Source: DASZFV01 sp035549075 (GTDB lineage Bacteria > Myxococcota_A > Polyangia > Fen-1088). From it: DNA of 64,000 nt. The position numbers and the translations under genes were made by a program. The stretch lies in assembly GCA_035549075.1 (NCBI GenBank), contig DASZRT010000152.1:1-64000 (forward strand), written 5' to 3'. The notes below the pieces were generated by a model, which saw only the letters and a program-made list of their open reading frames with translations, was not told the DNA's origin and ran no database searches. Shown here piece by piece: positions 1-8,115 of this stretch (the first letter of the stretch is position 1; every line of letters starts with the position of its first letter).

Positions 1-1824
1 GGTGAGAGCGAACGCCGGCTCGCGCAGCGCCTCGCGCGCGATCGCCGCGTGAGCCGGCGACGTCAGGCCCTCGCCGACGCCCGGCGCGCGCACCCAGCCC
101 TCGCGACGCGCGGCTGCGAACGCCGACGACCATGAGACCTCATCGAGTCCCGCGATGGCGCGCGCGGCCTCGACGTTCGACGTGAGCGAGAGCGCGACGA
201 CCGTCGCTCGGGCTTCCTCGGAAAGCGCCGCGAACCCCGCCGCGAGCACGGCGGTGAGATCGTCGCCCGGACGCGCGAGCGCGGTCGGATCGAGCGCGCT
301 CTTTTCGCGCACAGCGAGCGCCAGACGCCTGGCCAGCGCCGCCGCGAGGGCCGCGTGCCCACCGGCCGCCGCGACGATGGCGTCCGCCGCTTCGCTCGGC
401 ACGTCCTCTCCCCAAGCCGCCCGCGCGACGAGCGCGCGCACCGCCTCGTCGCCGAGCGGCGCGAGGACGACGTTCTCGACGAACGGCCGCGCGACGGGTG
501 CCGTCGTGGGCGCGACGATGACGATGCGGCCAGAAGGCGGCGCGCCGGCCATGAACGATAGGAACGCCTCCGAAAGCGACGACTCGGGAAGGACCGCGCA
601 CAACGGCCGCGACGCCGCGGAGCGCTCGAGCGCCTCGGCGAGGGCCGCGAACCGCCGCTGCTCGCGGCGCGCCTCGTCGGCCTCCGCAACCGCGCTTCCC
701 GCGACGCCCACGAGCGCTTCGAGCACCTCGACCTCGCCGCGCGCGACGTGAACCTCGGTCGTGACGCCGGCGGCCGCCGCGAGCGCGACCTCGCGCACGA
801 CCGACTCGATGAGCGTGCGACGCCCCGAGCCCGGCGCGCCGACCACGGCGATCGCGGCCCGCGGCGCCGCACCCTCGGCGAGCGGCTCGAGCGCTCTTCG
901 CAACGTCTCGCGCTCGGCGGCGCGCCCTACGAAGACGCCTTCGAGCGGATCACCCTCGGGAAACGGCGCCGAAAAATCGCCGAGCGAGGGCGTCCCGTCG
1001 TGCGAGGCGCGCGCCACCAGGCGCAAGACGTCGCGCGCGCTCGCAGGGCGCTGGGCGGCCTCGGACGCGAGCAACGCCGCGCCGAGGTCGTCCCAAGCCG
1101 GCGGGAGCCCCGCTCGTACGGCCGACAACCGGGGCGCGCGCGTCGTGAGCATGCGCTGGACGGCAGCCAACCCATGCCCGAACGGGGGCGCGCCCGTCCA
1201 GGCCTCGAACAGCGTCGCGCCGAGGCCGAAGAGATCGCCGGCCACGCCGCGCACGCCGACGAGCGCTTCGGGTGGCGCGTAGCCAAGCGTGCCGCGCGCG
1301 CCGCCCACGCCATCGCGCGGCGCACCCGCCAAGCCGAGATCGAGCAACACGGCCCGGCCGTCCGCGGCGAAGCGCACGTTCGCCGCCGCGACGTCGCCGT
1401 GAACGAGGCCACGCGCGTGCAGGTAGGCGAGCGCGTCGGCGAGGTCGCGCGCGAGCCGCTCGAAGCGACGTACGCGGTCGGTGTCGTCGACGATCGCCGC
1501 CACGACGTCGAGGCCGGGCCCACCGACGAGATCGGTCACGAGGAACGCCCGCCCGTCGGCCGCGCGACCCACGTCTCGAACGCGCACGACGCTCGGGTGC
1601 GCCAAGGACGCGAGCCGCCGGAACTCGCCCGCGATCTCGGCGCCGGCCCCTGCGCCGAAGAGCTTGACGACACACCGATCGCCGCGCGCGACGTCCTCGG
1701 CCGCCCAGGTCGATCCGCTCGCGCCACGCCCGAGCCGTGCCGTCGCGACGTAGCGGCCGTCGAGCACGGGCAGCCCGACGCGCCCACGAGCGTCGGCGCT
1801 GGCAACGAGATTGGCGACCGACAT
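1..1824 (-). CDS. Ser/Thr kinase-like protein with C-terminal ATPase region (partial)
   Basis: Reads leftward from an ATG at 1824 and is still open at the window edge, so the C-terminus is missing (608 codons seen). Residues ~20-270 form a protein-kinase fold: glycine loop LGRGASGS, ATP lysine in CVVK, catalytic loop HGDVAAANV, DLG instead of DFG, and GTLGYAPPE closing the activation segment. HRD is HGD and the catalytic-loop lysine of HRDxKxxN is Ala, so kinase activity is uncertain although the catalytic Asp and Asn remain. From ~310 there is an NTPase-like region whose P-loop is imperfect (GAPGSGRRT, Arg where Lys is expected). The layout recalls the large regulatory kinases of myxobacteria. 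It lies 61 bases after a HEAT lipoprotein gene on the same strand, possibly with its own promoter in the AT-rich gap 1825-1885. Target unknown. Confidence 0.85.
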   Translation of the reverse strand, partial: MSVANLVASADARGRVGLPVLDGRYVATARLGRGASGSTWAAEDVARGDRCVVKLFGAGAGAEIAGEFRRLASLAHPSVVRVRDVGRAADGRAFLVTDLVGGPGLDVVAAIVDDTDRVRRFERLARDLADALAYLHARGLVHGDVAAANVRFAADGRAVLLDLGLAGAPRDGVGGARGTLGYAPPEALVGVRGVAGDLFGLGATLFEAWTGAPPFGHGLAAVQRMLTTRAPRLSAVRAGLPPAWDDLGAALLASEAAQRPASARDVLRLVARASHDGTPSLGDFSAPFPEGDPLEGVFVGRAAERETLRRALEPLAEGAAPRAAIAVVGAPGSGRRTLIESVVREVALAAAAGVTTEVHVARGEVEVLEALVGVAGSAVAEADEARREQRRFAALAEALERSAASRPLCAVLPESSLSEAFLSFMAGAPPSGRIVIVAPTTAPVARPFVENVVLAPLGDEAVRALVARAAWGEDVPSEAADAIVAAAGGHAALAAALARRLALAVREKSALDPTALARPGDDLTAVLAAGFAALSEEARATVVALSLTSNVEAARAIAGLDEVSWSSAFAAARREGWVRAPGVGEGLTSPAHAAIAREALREPAFALT

Positions 1825-1885
1825 CGCCTCTATCTTACGACAATCTAAATATTAATTCCGTTCTCGAGACAAGGTTGGCAGTCCG

Positions 1886-2821
1886 TCATCGACCGCCGTC
1901 GGCGGCGCGGCGCTGCATGCGGGCGCGCGCCGCGGCCGCTTCGGCCCGAATCTCCTCGTCATCGTGCGAGCTTGCGACGAACGACAGGTAATCGTCGGCC
2001 TCCTCGCCGCCCAGCTGCGACACCGCCTCGATGACCTTTCGCATCTCGCGGCCGTCGCGCAGCGACCGGCTGCGCGTGAGGGCCGAAACGGCGCGCCGGT
2101 CGCCGAGCGCGATGAGCGCGCCCAACGCCGCGTCGCGCGTGACTTCGTCCTCGTCGTCGAGCAGCGGCAGCAGGGCGTCGGCGTTGCCGGTGACGTGGCG
2201 CGCGCCGATCGCGCGGATCGCCTCGAGGCGCAGCTCGCCGCCGTCGCCCTGCAAGGCCGCGCGCAGCTCCTCGGGCGCCGCGACGGCGAGGCGACGCCGC
2301 CCCGCGAGCTCGCTCGCGAGATCGCCCGCGATGCGGAGCACGAGATCTTCGAAGCGGGCGCGCGACGCCGCGGCGGCCTCGGCGTGGGTCGTGTGGCCGT
2401 GCGGGAGCACGTAGGGGTGCTCGCCCGCGCCGTCGAGCTGCTCGTTGATCGCGCCGGGCGCGTTCGACGGGCGCGTGTCGAGCCACAGGTGGACGCGCGC
2501 GCGCGCGACGCCGCGGTCGCCGACCTCGGCGCCGTCGATGATGACGCGCGCCCGAACCCGCGTCGTCGCCGGCGCGCCCGCGTCCCCCGCGGCCGGCGCG
2601 AACATGCCCGTCCCCGCGAGCCGGGCGCGTAACCCCGAGACGAGCGCGTCCGCGTCGAGCCGCGCCGGCGCGTCCTCGGACGGCGTGACGTCGTCGACGA
2701 GGACCTCGCCGAGCGCGGGCGGCGGCGACGGCGGGACGGGCCGGGGCGCGGCCGTCGGCGCGCGCCGGCAGGCCGAGATCGCGAGCGCGCCCACGAGCAC
2801 CGCGCGCCACGCGCGACTCAC
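1886..2821 (-). CDS. HEAT-repeat lipoprotein
   Basis: 311 residues from a GTG at 2821 that overlaps the TAG of the upstream acetyltransferase by one base (TAGTG), implying translational coupling. The N-terminus is a lipoprotein signal ending in the lipobox AISAC, followed by a Pro/Ala-rich linker. The middle (residues ~45-185) is a putative periplasmic domain I cannot name. From ~190 to 300 there are HEAT/PBS-type helical repeats (EAIRAIGARHV, DAALGALIALGDRRAV, KVIEAVSQLG), which usually form protein-binding scaffolds. No catalytic motif is visible. Presumably anchored in the cell envelope; function unknown. Gene existence is well supported by the lipobox and the overlapping junction. Confidence 0.8.
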   Translation of the reverse strand: MSRAWRAVLVGALAISACRRAPTAAPRPVPPSPPPALGEVLVDDVTPSEDAPARLDADALVSGLRARLAGTGMFAPAAGDAGAPATTRVRARVIIDGAEVGDRGVARARVHLWLDTRPSNAPGAINEQLDGAGEHPYVLPHGHTTHAEAAAASRARFEDLVLRIAGDLASELAGRRRLAVAAPEELRAALQGDGGELRLEAIRAIGARHVTGNADALLPLLDDEDEVTRDAALGALIALGDRRAVSALTRSRSLRDGREMRKVIEAVSQLGGEEADDYLSFVASSHDDEEIRAEAAAARARMQRRAADGGR

Positions 2822-3339
2822 TACAGCTCCTTCGAGAAGATGAGGAGGTCGTCGCCGGCGCGGTAGAAGTCGGCGATGACGCCGGCGCGCGCATAACCGG
2901 CGCGGTCGTAGAAGCGCGCGGCGCCGCCCTGCCCTTCGAGGCTCGACGTCTCGACGCGGACCCGCCGCCCGCCGCGCGCGCGCAGGTGGGCCTCGAAGCC
3001 GGCCACGAGCGCGCGACCGATGCCGCGGCCGCGCTCGGCCGCGTCGACGACGAGCCAGTACAGGTCGAACGTCGACTCGGTCATGGGCGTCTGCCCGAAG
3101 CAGACGTAGCCGAGCGGACGCGTGTGAGTGGCGTCATCGCCGCCTCCTTCAGCGGCGACGAGCACCTCGTAGGTGTTGCCCTCAGCCCGAGCGAGCGCGG
3201 CGTCGAGGAGCTCGATCGCGCACGAGACCTCCTCCGGCCGGAAGGTTGCCGTCGCCGCTGGATCGCCCGGCTTCGAGCTTTCCGACACCATCGCGACGAG
3301 CGCTTCGCGATCGAGCGGCGAGAGGGATCGTATCCGCAT
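2821..3339 (-). CDS. GNAT family N-acetyltransferase
   Basis: About 172 residues from the ATG at 3339; a longer reading to 3390 is possible, but the family-like start MRIRSLSPLDREAL favours 3339. The acetyl-CoA site of GNAT enzymes is visible as DAAERGRGIGRALV (the R/Q-x-x-G-x-G/A motif), preceded by the strand YWLVVD and followed by VRVETSSLEGQGGAARFYDRAGY, the typical C-terminal half with the conserved Tyr. GNATs acetylate amines on small molecules, peptides or proteins; substrate unknown. It overlaps the 3' end of the ATP-grasp gene upstream by 158 bases in another frame, and the downstream lipoprotein by one base, so the three are probably one transcript. The ATP-grasp and acetyltransferase pairing suggests a small amide-forming/acetylating pathway (inference). 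Confidence 0.85.
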   Translation of the reverse strand: MRIRSLSPLDREALVAMVSESSKPGDPAATATFRPEEVSCAIELLDAALARAEGNTYEVLVAAEGGGDDATHTRPLGYVCFGQTPMTESTFDLYWLVVDAAERGRGIGRALVAGFEAHLRARGGRRVRVETSSLEGQGGAARFYDRAGYARAGVIADFYRAGDDLLIFSKEL

Positions 3340-4393
3340 TTGAGCGTCTCGAGAGGCCGAGGTCGACGATGCGACGAACGACCTCATCATAGCCGAGTCC
3401 CGCGGCGCGCGCGGCCTTGGCGTAGCCGCCCGCCTCGTCCGAGAGATCGCAGTTCGGGTTGACGTCGATGACGAACGGCGTGCCGGCGTCCGGCCCCGAG
3501 GTCGCGAGGCGGATGTCGAGGCGCGCGTAGTCGCGGATCTCCATGGCCTCGAAGGCCCGGTGCGCGACGGCGGTGATGCGCGCGCGCTCCTCGTCGGTCA
3601 GATCGGCGCACGGCATGGGCTTCGTGCCGACGAACTCCTCCGAGCCCTCGACCCACTTGCCCTCGAACGAGACGATGCGCGGCCGATCGGCGGGCATGAG
3701 CGAGAAGTCGATCTCGTAGAACGGGAAGATCTGCGGCGCGGCACCCGGCGCGGAAGCCCCCAGCATCGAGACGTAGATCTCGCGGCCCTCGATGTACTGC
3801 TCGACGAGCGCGGGCTGGCGGTAGTGCGACAGCACGTGCGTCACGCGGCTCGCGAGCGCGGCGCGATCGTGGACGACCGACGCGCTCGAGATGCCGACCG
3901 ACGCGTCCTCGCGCGCCGGCTTCACGATGAGCGGGAACGCCATGTCGTCGCCGGCCCCGCCCGGCGCCACAAAAAAATCCGACACGTCGGACGTCGTCGC
4001 GAGCCGGTACTCCGGCGTGGGCACGCCGTTGGCGCGCAGCACGTCCTTGGCCTTGTGCTTGTGCAACGAGATCGACAGCGTGAGCGGGCCCGAGCCCGTG
4101 TAGGCGATGCCTTCGCGATCGAGCAGCAGCGGCACGAGCGGCTCGAAGCGGTTGTCGCCGCCGATCGACTCGCACAGGTTGAAGACGACGTCGGGCGCGT
4201 AGGCCTTGATCGCCTCGACGGCGCCGAAGACGTCGCCCGTGACGCCGAGGCCGTTCGCGTGGTAGCCGCTGCGCGAGAGGATCGAGCACACGTGCTCGGC
4301 GATCCCTTTGATGTCCTCGCGCGCCTTGTTCTCGGGGTCCGCCTCGGCGCCCTCGAAGTCACGGTTGAAGATGACGATGACCCGAGGATTCAT
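3182..4393 (-). CDS. ATP-grasp ligase, D-Ala-D-Ala ligase-like
   Basis: 403 residues from the ATG at 4393 (an in-frame GTG at 4405 is an alternative). The protein has the Ddl-type ATP-grasp layout: an N-terminal Rossmann-like part with VVFNLCESIGGDNRFE, a lid segment GIAYTGSGPLTLSISLHKHKAK, the nucleotide strands FPLIVKPAREDASVGI and ALVEQYIEGREIYV, and the metal-binding end YARLDIRL...PFVIDVNPNCDLS with the conserved D-x-N-x-N. Such enzymes join a carboxylate to an amine using ATP. It differs clearly from the true ddl at 7062-8069, so a peptide or amino-acid ligase of another pathway is likelier. The last ~50 residues are low-complexity and are just the out-of-frame reading of the acetyltransferase start. 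Follows lipB by 19 bases. Confidence 0.85.
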   Translation of the reverse strand: MNPRVIVIFNRDFEGAEADPENKAREDIKGIAEHVCSILSRSGYHANGLGVTGDVFGAVEAIKAYAPDVVFNLCESIGGDNRFEPLVPLLLDREGIAYTGSGPLTLSISLHKHKAKDVLRANGVPTPEYRLATTSDVSDFFVAPGGAGDDMAFPLIVKPAREDASVGISSASVVHDRAALASRVTHVLSHYRQPALVEQYIEGREIYVSMLGASAPGAAPQIFPFYEIDFSLMPADRPRIVSFEGKWVEGSEEFVGTKPMPCADLTDEERARITAVAHRAFEAMEIRDYARLDIRLATSGPDAGTPFVIDVNPNCDLSDEAGGYAKAARAAGLGYDEVVRRIVDLGLSRRSNADTIPLAARSRSARRDGVGKLEAGRSSGDGNLPAGGGLVRDRAPRRRARSG

Positions 4394-4412
4394 CGATCGC
4401 TTCACGCAAAAA

Positions 4413-5093
4413 TCATTCTAGTGATCCAAACGCGCATTGCAATGAAGTCGCGAGCGCGCTCGTTGCGATCGGCGCGAGCTCGGCGACGCTCGGCGCGTTG
4501 CCGACCTCTTCGGCGATCGACGTCACCGCCGCGCCATCGAGGCCGCACGGGACGATCAAACGAAAGGCGTCGAGCGGCGTCGTCACGTTCAGGGCGAAGC
4601 CGTGCATCGAGACGCGCGCGCGCACGTGAACGCCGAACGCGCAGATCTTCGCGGGAGGATTCACTTCGCCGCGATCTATCCACAGGCCGGGCTCGTCGCG
4701 CCGCCAGCGCCCGGCGATGCCGAACGTCGCGAGCACCGCCGCGAGACCGTTCGCCATGCCCTCGACGTGCGCCACGACGCCGCGGCGCAGCCGCACGATC
4801 GGGTAGCCGACCAGCTGCCCCGGCCCGTGGTACGTGACGTCGCCCCCACGGGACGCCGGCCGAACCGCGACCCCGCGTCGCGCGAGCTCTTCGTGAGGCG
4901 CGAGCACGTTCTCGGCGCGCGCCGACCGCCCCAACGTGATGACCGGCTCGTGCTCACAAAGGAGCAACGTCTCCGGCCCCGTCCCCGCGATGACGTCCGC
5001 GCGCACCCGCTCTTGGATCGCCAGCGCCTCGTCGAACGAGATGCGCCCCAACCACCGCGCGACCGGTTCAGGCGAGCCCGACGTCACGGTCAT
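4413..5093 (-). CDS. lipB: octanoyl-[acyl-carrier-protein]:protein octanoyltransferase LipB
   Basis: 226 residues, usual LipB length. Transfers octanoate from acyl carrier protein to lipoyl domains, the first step of de novo lipoate attachment; cytoplasmic. Diagnostic motifs are all present: the substrate loop RGGDVTYHGPGQLVGYPI, the catalytic lysine in PPAKICAFGVHVRARVSMHG, and the catalytic cysteine in LIVPCGLDGAAVTSI. It sits 21 bases after the HARE-HTH gene and 19 bases before the ATP-grasp ligase gene on the same strand, so it is probably co-transcribed with both. No lipA is visible nearby. Confidence 0.95.
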   Translation of the reverse strand: MTVTSGSPEPVARWLGRISFDEALAIQERVRADVIAGTGPETLLLCEHEPVITLGRSARAENVLAPHEELARRGVAVRPASRGGDVTYHGPGQLVGYPIVRLRRGVVAHVEGMANGLAAVLATFGIAGRWRRDEPGLWIDRGEVNPPAKICAFGVHVRARVSMHGFALNVTTPLDAFRLIVPCGLDGAAVTSIAEEVGNAPSVAELAPIATSALATSLQCAFGSLE

Positions 5094-5114
5094 CGGGCTC
5101 GCGGAGGTAGGCTC

Positions 5115-6947
5115 TTAGCCTTCCGAGATGTCGGCAAAAAAATCGGCGTCGACGAAATCGACGGCGACGTTGGCGCTGATGACGCCGACGCCGTGGCGGA
5201 TGCAAGTCTCGGCCATGGCCTGACCGTCGGCGATCTCGATGGGCGGCGACGCCGAAGGGGCGCCCTCGCCGTCGGCGCGCGCCGGCTTCTTCCACTCGGC
5301 GATCGCCTCGTCGTCGAGGCGGCCGGCGAGCATGAGCAGGCCCTCTTCCTGGCCGCGCTTGACGATGCCGGCGCGCAGCTCGCCCACGGCGCGACGGCCC
5401 GCCGTCGAGCCACCCGCGCGGAGCGCGACCAGCACGCGTGACGGCCGCGAGCCACGCCCGCGAAGCGCCTCGATGTAGATCGTCTGCTCGATGCGCTTCA
5501 CGAACGTCGCGGGGCCGAAGCCCTCGCGCTGGAGCAGCACGCGCGCCAGCGCCTCGAAGGCCGGCGGCGGCAGGTCGGCGATGCGGCGCTCGAGCGACGC
5601 GAGCGTGCGCTCGCGCAGCGCGCGGCGCGCCTCGCCGAACACGAGCTCGGCGCGCTCGACCTCGGCGTCCGGCGGACGACGCGCGAGCGCGTACAACCCG
5701 GCGCCAGCCGACCGCACGCGCGGCCGCTGACCGGCGCGCAGACGCTCGCGCGGCTCGGCGGCGAGCGCGGCGCGCATCACGCGCCAAGCCTCTTCGGGCG
5801 CGCCGTGGACGAGGCGACGGCGCGCCGCCGTCTCGCCGATCTGGCGCACGGCGATGCCGCGGCCCGGAGCCTGGCCGCGCAACACTTCGATCGCGGCGTC
5901 GACGGGCGTCATGATCCGGCGCGGGCCCTGGGCCTCGGCCTCGATCGCGGCGTCGGTCGCGCGCGGCTCGCCGTTCGTCGGCGCGCCACCCTCGCCACCC
6001 AGGCTCGCCTCGCCGTTCGTCGACACCGGCGCGCCTTCGCCGTGGCCTTCGGCCGCGCGCGGAGCGCCGTCGCCGAACGAATCACCGCCGCCGCCCCGAC
6101 GGCGCCGACGACGCCGTCGGCGCCGGCCGCTGCCCTCTTCGCCCGGCCGCGCCTCGCCGCCCGCGCCGGCTTCGGCGCCCGCGCCGGCCTCGGCGCCTTC
6201 GTCCTCGCCGTCTTCGTCTTCGTCGTCGCCTTCGTCGTCACCTTGGGCGCCCTCGTCACCGGACGGCGCGGCGTCCGCGCTCGCGGTCGGGGCCGCCTCG
6301 AGATCGTCATCGAGCTCGTCGCCCGCGTCTGCCGCGGCGCCGTGTGCTCCCTCTTCCTCGGCCATGGATTCCTCTCCCTCGTCGTCGCCCGACGAGTCGT
6401 CGTCGTCACCCTCGAGCACGCCCGTCCCGGCGAGCGCAGCCGCGCGCTCCTCCGCCGACAGGCCGCCGCCGCCGATGTTCGTCATACTCGGCTCTTCGGC
6501 GTCATCACCTTCGTCGTCACCGCCCGTCGCGCCCTCGCCGCCCGCGGCCGTCGCGCCCTCGCGGGGCGCGTCCTCACGCCCGCGGCCGCGACCGCCACGA
6601 CGGCGGCGGCGACGTCCACGCCCCTCGCCGTCGCCGTCCTTGCGCGCGTCCTTCGAATCAGCCGCATCCTTCGAACCCTTCGCGGCTTTCGGCTCCTCGA
6701 CCACGGGCTCCTCGGGTGGCAGCTCCGGGTAGCGCAGCAGGCCGAACACGCCCGGCTTCACGCGCACGAACGGGTTGCCCGGCGCCTTCTTCACGGCCGC
6801 CGTCAGCTGCGTCTGCATCGTCACCTCGGGCGTGCGCCCGACGAACGTCAGCAGCTTCTTCCCGAGCGCGCGCTCCGTGAGCTCCTTGAAGTGCAAGGGC
6901 TTGCCCTCGCGGGCGAGGATGTTGAGCGCGGCCTCGAGGAACGTCAT
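5115..6947 (-). CDS. HARE-HTH / Mrr-like restriction-fold fusion with long disordered linker
   Basis: 610 residues from the ATG at 6947; this start is chosen because MTFLEAALNILAREGKPLHF is the canonical beginning of a HARE-HTH domain (residues 1-73, ending FVRVKPGVFGLLRY). The frame is open further upstream, but that stretch is antisense to ddl. Residues ~75-330 are disordered: Lys/Asp-rich, two Arg/Gly-rich patches, then long acidic runs. Around ~370-450 a second HARE-like winged-helix module appears (VDAAIEVLRG...VRQIGETAARRRLV...GAGLYALAR). The last ~150 residues resemble the Mrr/restriction-endonuclease fold (FEALARVLLQREGFG...LLMLAGRLDDEAIAEW), but the expected acidic and E-x-K catalytic residues are not evident (RVLVALRAGG). 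Probably a DNA- or chromatin-associated regulator. Divergent from ddl. Confidence 0.85.
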   Translation of the reverse strand: MTFLEAALNILAREGKPLHFKELTERALGKKLLTFVGRTPEVTMQTQLTAAVKKAPGNPFVRVKPGVFGLLRYPELPPEEPVVEEPKAAKGSKDAADSKDARKDGDGEGRGRRRRRRGGRGRGREDAPREGATAAGGEGATGGDDEGDDAEEPSMTNIGGGGLSAEERAAALAGTGVLEGDDDDSSGDDEGEESMAEEEGAHGAAADAGDELDDDLEAAPTASADAAPSGDEGAQGDDEGDDEDEDGEDEGAEAGAGAEAGAGGEARPGEEGSGRRRRRRRRRRGGGGDSFGDGAPRAAEGHGEGAPVSTNGEASLGGEGGAPTNGEPRATDAAIEAEAQGPRRIMTPVDAAIEVLRGQAPGRGIAVRQIGETAARRRLVHGAPEEAWRVMRAALAAEPRERLRAGQRPRVRSAGAGLYALARRPPDAEVERAELVFGEARRALRERTLASLERRIADLPPPAFEALARVLLQREGFGPATFVKRIEQTIYIEALRGRGSRPSRVLVALRAGGSTAGRRAVGELRAGIVKRGQEEGLLMLAGRLDDEAIAEWKKPARADGEGAPSASPPIEIADGQAMAETCIRHGVGVISANVAVDFVDADFFADISEG

Positions 6948-6969
6948 GGCGCCCTCCTTTACCACAAAA

Positions 6970-6996
6970 CGCGCAGCGAAAGAGATTCGCTGCGCG
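6970..6996. other. perfect 11-bp hairpin between divergent genes
   Basis: CGCGCAGCGAA (6970-6980), 5-base loop AGAGA, TTCGCTGCGCG (6986-6996): a perfect 11-bp inverted repeat in the 114-bp gap between the HARE-HTH gene and ddl. Could be an operator for a dimeric regulator or an RNA hairpin. Its role is not determined by the sequence alone. Confidence 0.6.
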
Positions 6997-7003
6997 CGCG
7001 CAA

Positions 7004-7028
7004 GCACGCGCGGGGCGTGCATTTTTTT
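7004..7028 (+). terminator. terminator-like hairpin plus T-run upstream of ddl
   Basis: GCACGC (7004-7009), loop GCGGG, GCGTGC (7015-7020), then A and seven Ts (7021-7028). It has the form of an intrinsic terminator reading rightward and lies only 34 bases before the ddl ATG, an unexpected place. It could stop stray rightward transcripts or act as an attenuator for ddl. Confidence 0.45.
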
Positions 7029-7061
7029 GACGGCGACGAACCGCGAGGTTACCCGTGAATC

Positions 7062-8069
7062 ATGTCGGGACATCGCAAGATCGGCGTGTTGCTCGGGGGC
7101 CTGTCGGCGGAGCGCGACGTGTCGCTCCGGTCGGGCGAGGCCATCCTCGCCGCCCTCTCGGACCGCGGCCACGACGCCGTCCCCATCTTCGTCGACCGCG
7201 ACATCGACCTCGTGCTGCGCCAGTCGCGCATCGACGTCGCCTTCCTCGCGCTCCACGGCCGCTACGGTGAAGACGGCTGCGTGCAGGGCCTGCTCGAGGT
7301 GCTCGGCATTCCTTACACGGGCTCGGGCGTGCTCGCGTCGGGCCTGGCGATGAACAAGGCCAAGGCGAAAGAGGTCTTCCGCCTCCACAACCTGCCGACG
7401 GCCGCCGGCTACGTCATTCAAGGCGACGCGGGCGACGATGTCATCGAGAGCCACGGGTCGTTCGGCTTTCCGGTCGTCGTCAAGCCGGCGGGCGAAGGCT
7501 CGTCGCTCGGCATCCGCGTCGCGCGCGACGAGATGGAGCTCGAGTCCGCCGTCGAGGAGGCGCTGCGCTTCGACGACGACGTGCTCGTCGAGCGCTTCGT
7601 CGAAGGTAAGGAGATCTCGGTAGGCGTCCTCGACGGCAAGGCCCTCGGCGCCGTCGAGGTGGCGCCGCGCCGAGGCGGCGTCTACGACTTCCAGAGCAAG
7701 TACACCGCCGGCCGCGCCGACTACCACCTGCCGGCGCGCCTGTCGCCCGAGCGCTACCGCTCGGCGCTGCGCCTGGGCGCGCTGGCGCACGAGGCCCTCG
7801 GCTGCGAGGGCGCGACGCGCGTCGACCTCATCGTGAGCGAGCGCGGCAACGAGGTCGTGCTCGAGGTCAACACGCTCCCCGGCATGACGCCTTCGAGCCT
7901 GCTGCCCAAGATCGCCCGCGGCGCCGGCCTTTCGTTCGAAGACCTCGTCGAGGAAATTCTTGCGGGCGCCCGCCTCCGCGCCCACGGCCACCGCCGCGAC
8001 CGCCGCGCCGTCCAGGGCAGCTTTTCAGGCCCGGAACGTCGTTCTGGTTTCATGTCAGACGCTCATTAA
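7062..8069 (+). CDS. ddl: D-alanine--D-alanine ligase
   Basis: 335 residues. Makes the D-Ala-D-Ala dipeptide of peptidoglycan using ATP, in the cytoplasm. The family motifs run in order: GGLSAERDVSLRSG (residues ~12-25), LALHGRYGEDGCVQGLLE, GIPYTGSGVLASGLAMNK, the ATP-grasp strands FPVVVKPAGEGSSLGI and VLVERFVEGKEISV, YDFQSKYTAG with the conserved Tyr-Asp/Lys-Tyr, and VLEVNTLPGMTPSSLLPK. The last ~30 residues (RLRAHGHRRDRRAVQG onward) form a basic tail beyond the usual family end. First gene of a rightward run followed 46 bases later by ppk1; hairpins precede it (6970-7028). Confidence 0.96.
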   Translation: MSGHRKIGVLLGGLSAERDVSLRSGEAILAALSDRGHDAVPIFVDRDIDLVLRQSRIDVAFLALHGRYGEDGCVQGLLEVLGIPYTGSGVLASGLAMNKAKAKEVFRLHNLPTAAGYVIQGDAGDDVIESHGSFGFPVVVKPAGEGSSLGIRVARDEMELESAVEEALRFDDDVLVERFVEGKEISVGVLDGKALGAVEVAPRRGGVYDFQSKYTAGRADYHLPARLSPERYRSALRLGALAHEALGCEGATRVDLIVSERGNEVVLEVNTLPGMTPSSLLPKIARGAGLSFEDLVEEILAGARLRAHGHRRDRRAVQGSFSGPERRSGFMSDAH

Positions 8070-8115
8070 GGGCGCGACCGCGCGGAGTTGCGCGGCCTGA
8101 GTTAAAGTAGAGGAT

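Noticed and set aside
6948..7991. Long N-terminal extension of the HARE-HTH reading frame
   Set aside because: This stretch is antisense to the clearly conserved ddl gene, and the canonical HARE start is at 6947; the openness of the frame comes from high GC.
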